Shown: piece by piece, positions 14,101-14,866 of the stretch
Position numbering within the stretch: the stretch's first letter is position 1
Layout of the letters: every line of letters starts with the position of its first letter
Assembly (NCBI GenBank): GCA_001801495.1
Contig: MGXW01000104.1
Coordinates: 1 to 14,866, forward strand
DNA length: 14,866 nt
Direction of reading: 5' to 3'
Source of the DNA: Gammaproteobacteria bacterium RIFCSPHIGHO2_12_FULL_37_34
Lineage (GTDB): Bacteria > Pseudomonadota > Gammaproteobacteria > DSM-16500
The notes under the pieces: generated by a model
What the model was told of the DNA's origin: nothing
Seen by the model: only the letters and a program-made list of their open reading frames with translations
Database searches by the model: none
Made by a program: the position numbers and the translations under genes

Positions 14101-14866
14101 TTGCAAAAAAAATGGAATGAAAAATTAAACGAACTTAAAAATGAAATAGGAAATTTATATTTTGATAGTAGTTCACCAGAGGTAAACGAAGCCTGTCAGA
14201 ATTGGCATGATCAAATTTCAAAAGATAATCCGGGCGTTTCCTCATCACGTATTTGGAATGAAGTCATCAATCCAAAAAAATCAGACATTGCAAAGCAATT
14301 ATCAAAATCAAAACAAGAAAATTGTCGTAATCAAATATACAACATTTTCTCGCCTCGTCTATCGGCACCATTAGGGGCCAGCTCTTATGGAAAATTAATT
14401 GATTCCTTTATGCAAGGAAATATTAATCCCTTGTCAGAAGCCTTAATTAATTATGAAAAAACAAAAGCACAAGAGGATATGAATAAACAATTTCCATATA
14501 GTTCAACCAAAAATATTGCATTAGCCTTAGATGATTATGGTGATGCTACAGCAAAAAGTATCGCCACTGACGAATCTCGTCGGCAGTTGCTGCGACGAAA
14601 AGAAACAAACGATAAACTTGCATCGGGGTTTACCCAAATTAATTTGGGTAAACATGAAGCAAAAGTTGATTTAGAAGATCAGTGCTTTTGGGTGCCTGCT
14701 AGCGTTCGTCATGAAGTGCGTAGAGATGGTACTACTGGTCTTGCCCGATATTCATTTTTTGTGTATGGTGGCGTCAATATTCAGCCTCATGTTAATATTG
14801 TTCCGGGTGGCAATGGCCCTCTGGGAGGCAATGCTGTTGGAGGAGGGGCATTTAATCGGACTGAAA
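11125..14866 (+). CDS. Very large J-domain protein, 3' end beyond the window
   Basis: From ATG 11125 (AGGA at 11111-11114) the frame stays open for 1247 codons to the window edge. Residues 3-61 are a textbook J domain: LYQALGITQEASPQDIKKAY, KLALHSHPDRGG with the HPD motif at 31-33, then MVLINDAYETLSDPEKRRNF. This should recruit and stimulate an Hsp70 ATPase. No Gly/Phe linker, zinc finger or DnaJ client domain follows, so it is not a general DnaJ chaperone. The remaining 1180 residues match nothing I recognise. They are mostly helical and soluble, with a mixed block around 790-860 (GWPIYVLTPEQMHELERGKR, then GHAMIFIYAETKLFYWENN), a charged coiled-coil-like stretch near 1000-1010 (LQKKWNEKLNELKNEIGNLY) and a Gly/Asn-rich run at the very edge. 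It directly follows the Sel1-repeat gene in one operon. An effector, toxin-like protein or dedicated co-chaperone are all open possibilities. Confidence 0.9.
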   Translation, partial: MKDLYQALGITQEASPQDIKKAYRKLALHSHPDRGGNAEIMVLINDAYETLSDPEKRRNFDANWDVFQQANIDAEPDATDGYLQAGPTLPYSQVFKEEHNVLVHQYKQAPLAKNLEDHNQLFESGIYHFKEQGAAGGKYHDIFSFIRAKTKDATKNKLSTPPTLFAPPQQLTPITAVKLFTDFLLGNYFGLELKKLSGYLSFEILKIKSENCYSSEILLYEGMFEIVLITEKTPVQLDDLMIALKKITDYAKCAPTLILSAIIPLFYNKFFRNLYAYALTLYWRSSKNLFASENLKQFDGQEEAKELFNVLKQRLSSNSQNENLSSLIQYVKLLYHFEKDLHQSSPSEKTADDYRNDAFHFLDWIPIFIDQSSRQILVNIFLQIGIKFQQAARLETRPTIKMADERLALKMYLTAVGIGYHSTPDIEIYANTQVLKYISSFEFHDSMLDEIVPALKQRTLIIVDVFPFFESHQSNVAFLRQESKMIHLMRHLLNTMIETYEYNKSHSDGILIDHSSITILYQAYEACLKNWYQEEYDPDVEKKFRLDLMDELLFDNAWTFLDVEQRIDSPWIMVDRDKEGWMKPSRSLPYTEEKKYVKYRAINGAEVNHKTGGINFFMVPWTQDRPIYEKTFTLFDVQEMVEKNLGGAIFSLDPVDPQKPYHPFNLMRFSPSQLCESELLNTMLLTDYVLKFLTTNQEVQGQYPFDQRPVAPMIQHLPEYLRKIIDDFQNEQHFGSLHRFWIEAEELDISLSDVEIKNDDITRIGLGNLKMIVKKHRMERDIHGELKDVGNEDEGWPIYVLTPEQMHELERGKRVIDGHAMIFIYAETKLFYWENNAVLHAHAPKDFRETLIRLYLQPRDSNGKIAQNTKNMPLLYRTTKKMALQSEISHRYSPEFIFAHEFTTHYDEFAQYLPEFGRLKELSKICTLVRLLNGMRQSNEEELQALNYLLNSSVTSPPDTDIYRQYQQSYQKTCENITSVFQDLRQDLASSVLQKKWNEKLNELKNEIGNLYFDSSSPEVNEACQNWHDQISKDNPGVSSSRIWNEVINPKKSDIAKQLSKSKQENCRNQIYNIFSPRLSAPLGASSYGKLIDSFMQGNINPLSEALINYEKTKAQEDMNKQFPYSSTKNIALALDDYGDATAKSIATDESRRQLLRRKETNDKLASGFTQINLGKHEAKVDLEDQCFWVPASVRHEVRRDGTTGLARYSFFVYGGVNIQPHVNIVPGGNGPLGGNAVGGGAFNRTE

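Noticed and set aside
1..14866. tRNA, rRNA, CRISPR array or riboswitch
   Set aside because: I found no T-loop/acceptor combination, no regularly spaced repeats and no recognisable aptamer core on either strand.

Overview
The window looks like an accessory stretch of an AT-rich gammaproteobacterial genome. The GC content is about one third in most genes; one 60-base line in the ligase gene has 18 G/C. Several genes are typical of host-associated Legionellales-like bacteria: a Sel1-repeat protein, a very large J-domain protein and an unplaced helical protein with a low-complexity tail. The taxonomic placement is inference from gene content and base composition; no rRNA or other marker gene is present.

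Layout. (1) 9-953: an unrecognised 314-aa protein, followed by a long perfect hairpin and about 200 bases without a convincing gene. (2) 1238-1942: a decayed island edge, made of a DinJ/RelB-type antitoxin with an intact palindromic operator, a YafQ-type toxin cut to 54 residues, a 17-bp inverted repeat exactly at the break, and the middle piece of a tyrosine recombinase. (3) 1939-3681: a compact plus-strand cassette of a 69-aa protein, a 177-aa protein resembling the heme-dependent tryptophan-dioxygenase superfamily, and a ten-helix EamA/DMT exporter. It ends tail-to-tail on the broken C-terminal part of an S66 (MccF-like) peptidase. (4) 4022-5019, minus strand: a membrane-anchored protein of unknown function with a clear terminator, perhaps preceded by a tiny ORF. 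(5) 5111-5824: a GC-rich, ProC-like oxidoreductase that stands out in composition. (6) 5851-6453, minus strand: a secreted cupin with a good sigma70-type promoter. (7) 6538-7365: a probable insertion-sequence end, then a complete FitAB/VapBC-type toxin-antitoxin pair with a palindromic operator and a terminator-like hairpin. (8) 7391-8929: an acyl/aryl-CoA ligase of the ANL superfamily. (9) 9147-14866: a 653-aa Sel1-repeat protein and, 16 bases later, a J-domain protein open for at least 1247 codons and running off the window.

How the parts relate. The two toxin-antitoxin loci, recombinase piece, IS end, compositionally odd ProC-like gene and peptidase remnant all point to a region of repeated insertion and deletion. 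The 1939-3681 cassette could be a small modification-plus-export unit; that is inference. The Sel1 and J-domain pair, almost certainly co-transcribed, is the strongest candidate for an undescribed system, because both carry protein-interaction modules and almost all of the large partner has no recognisable family.
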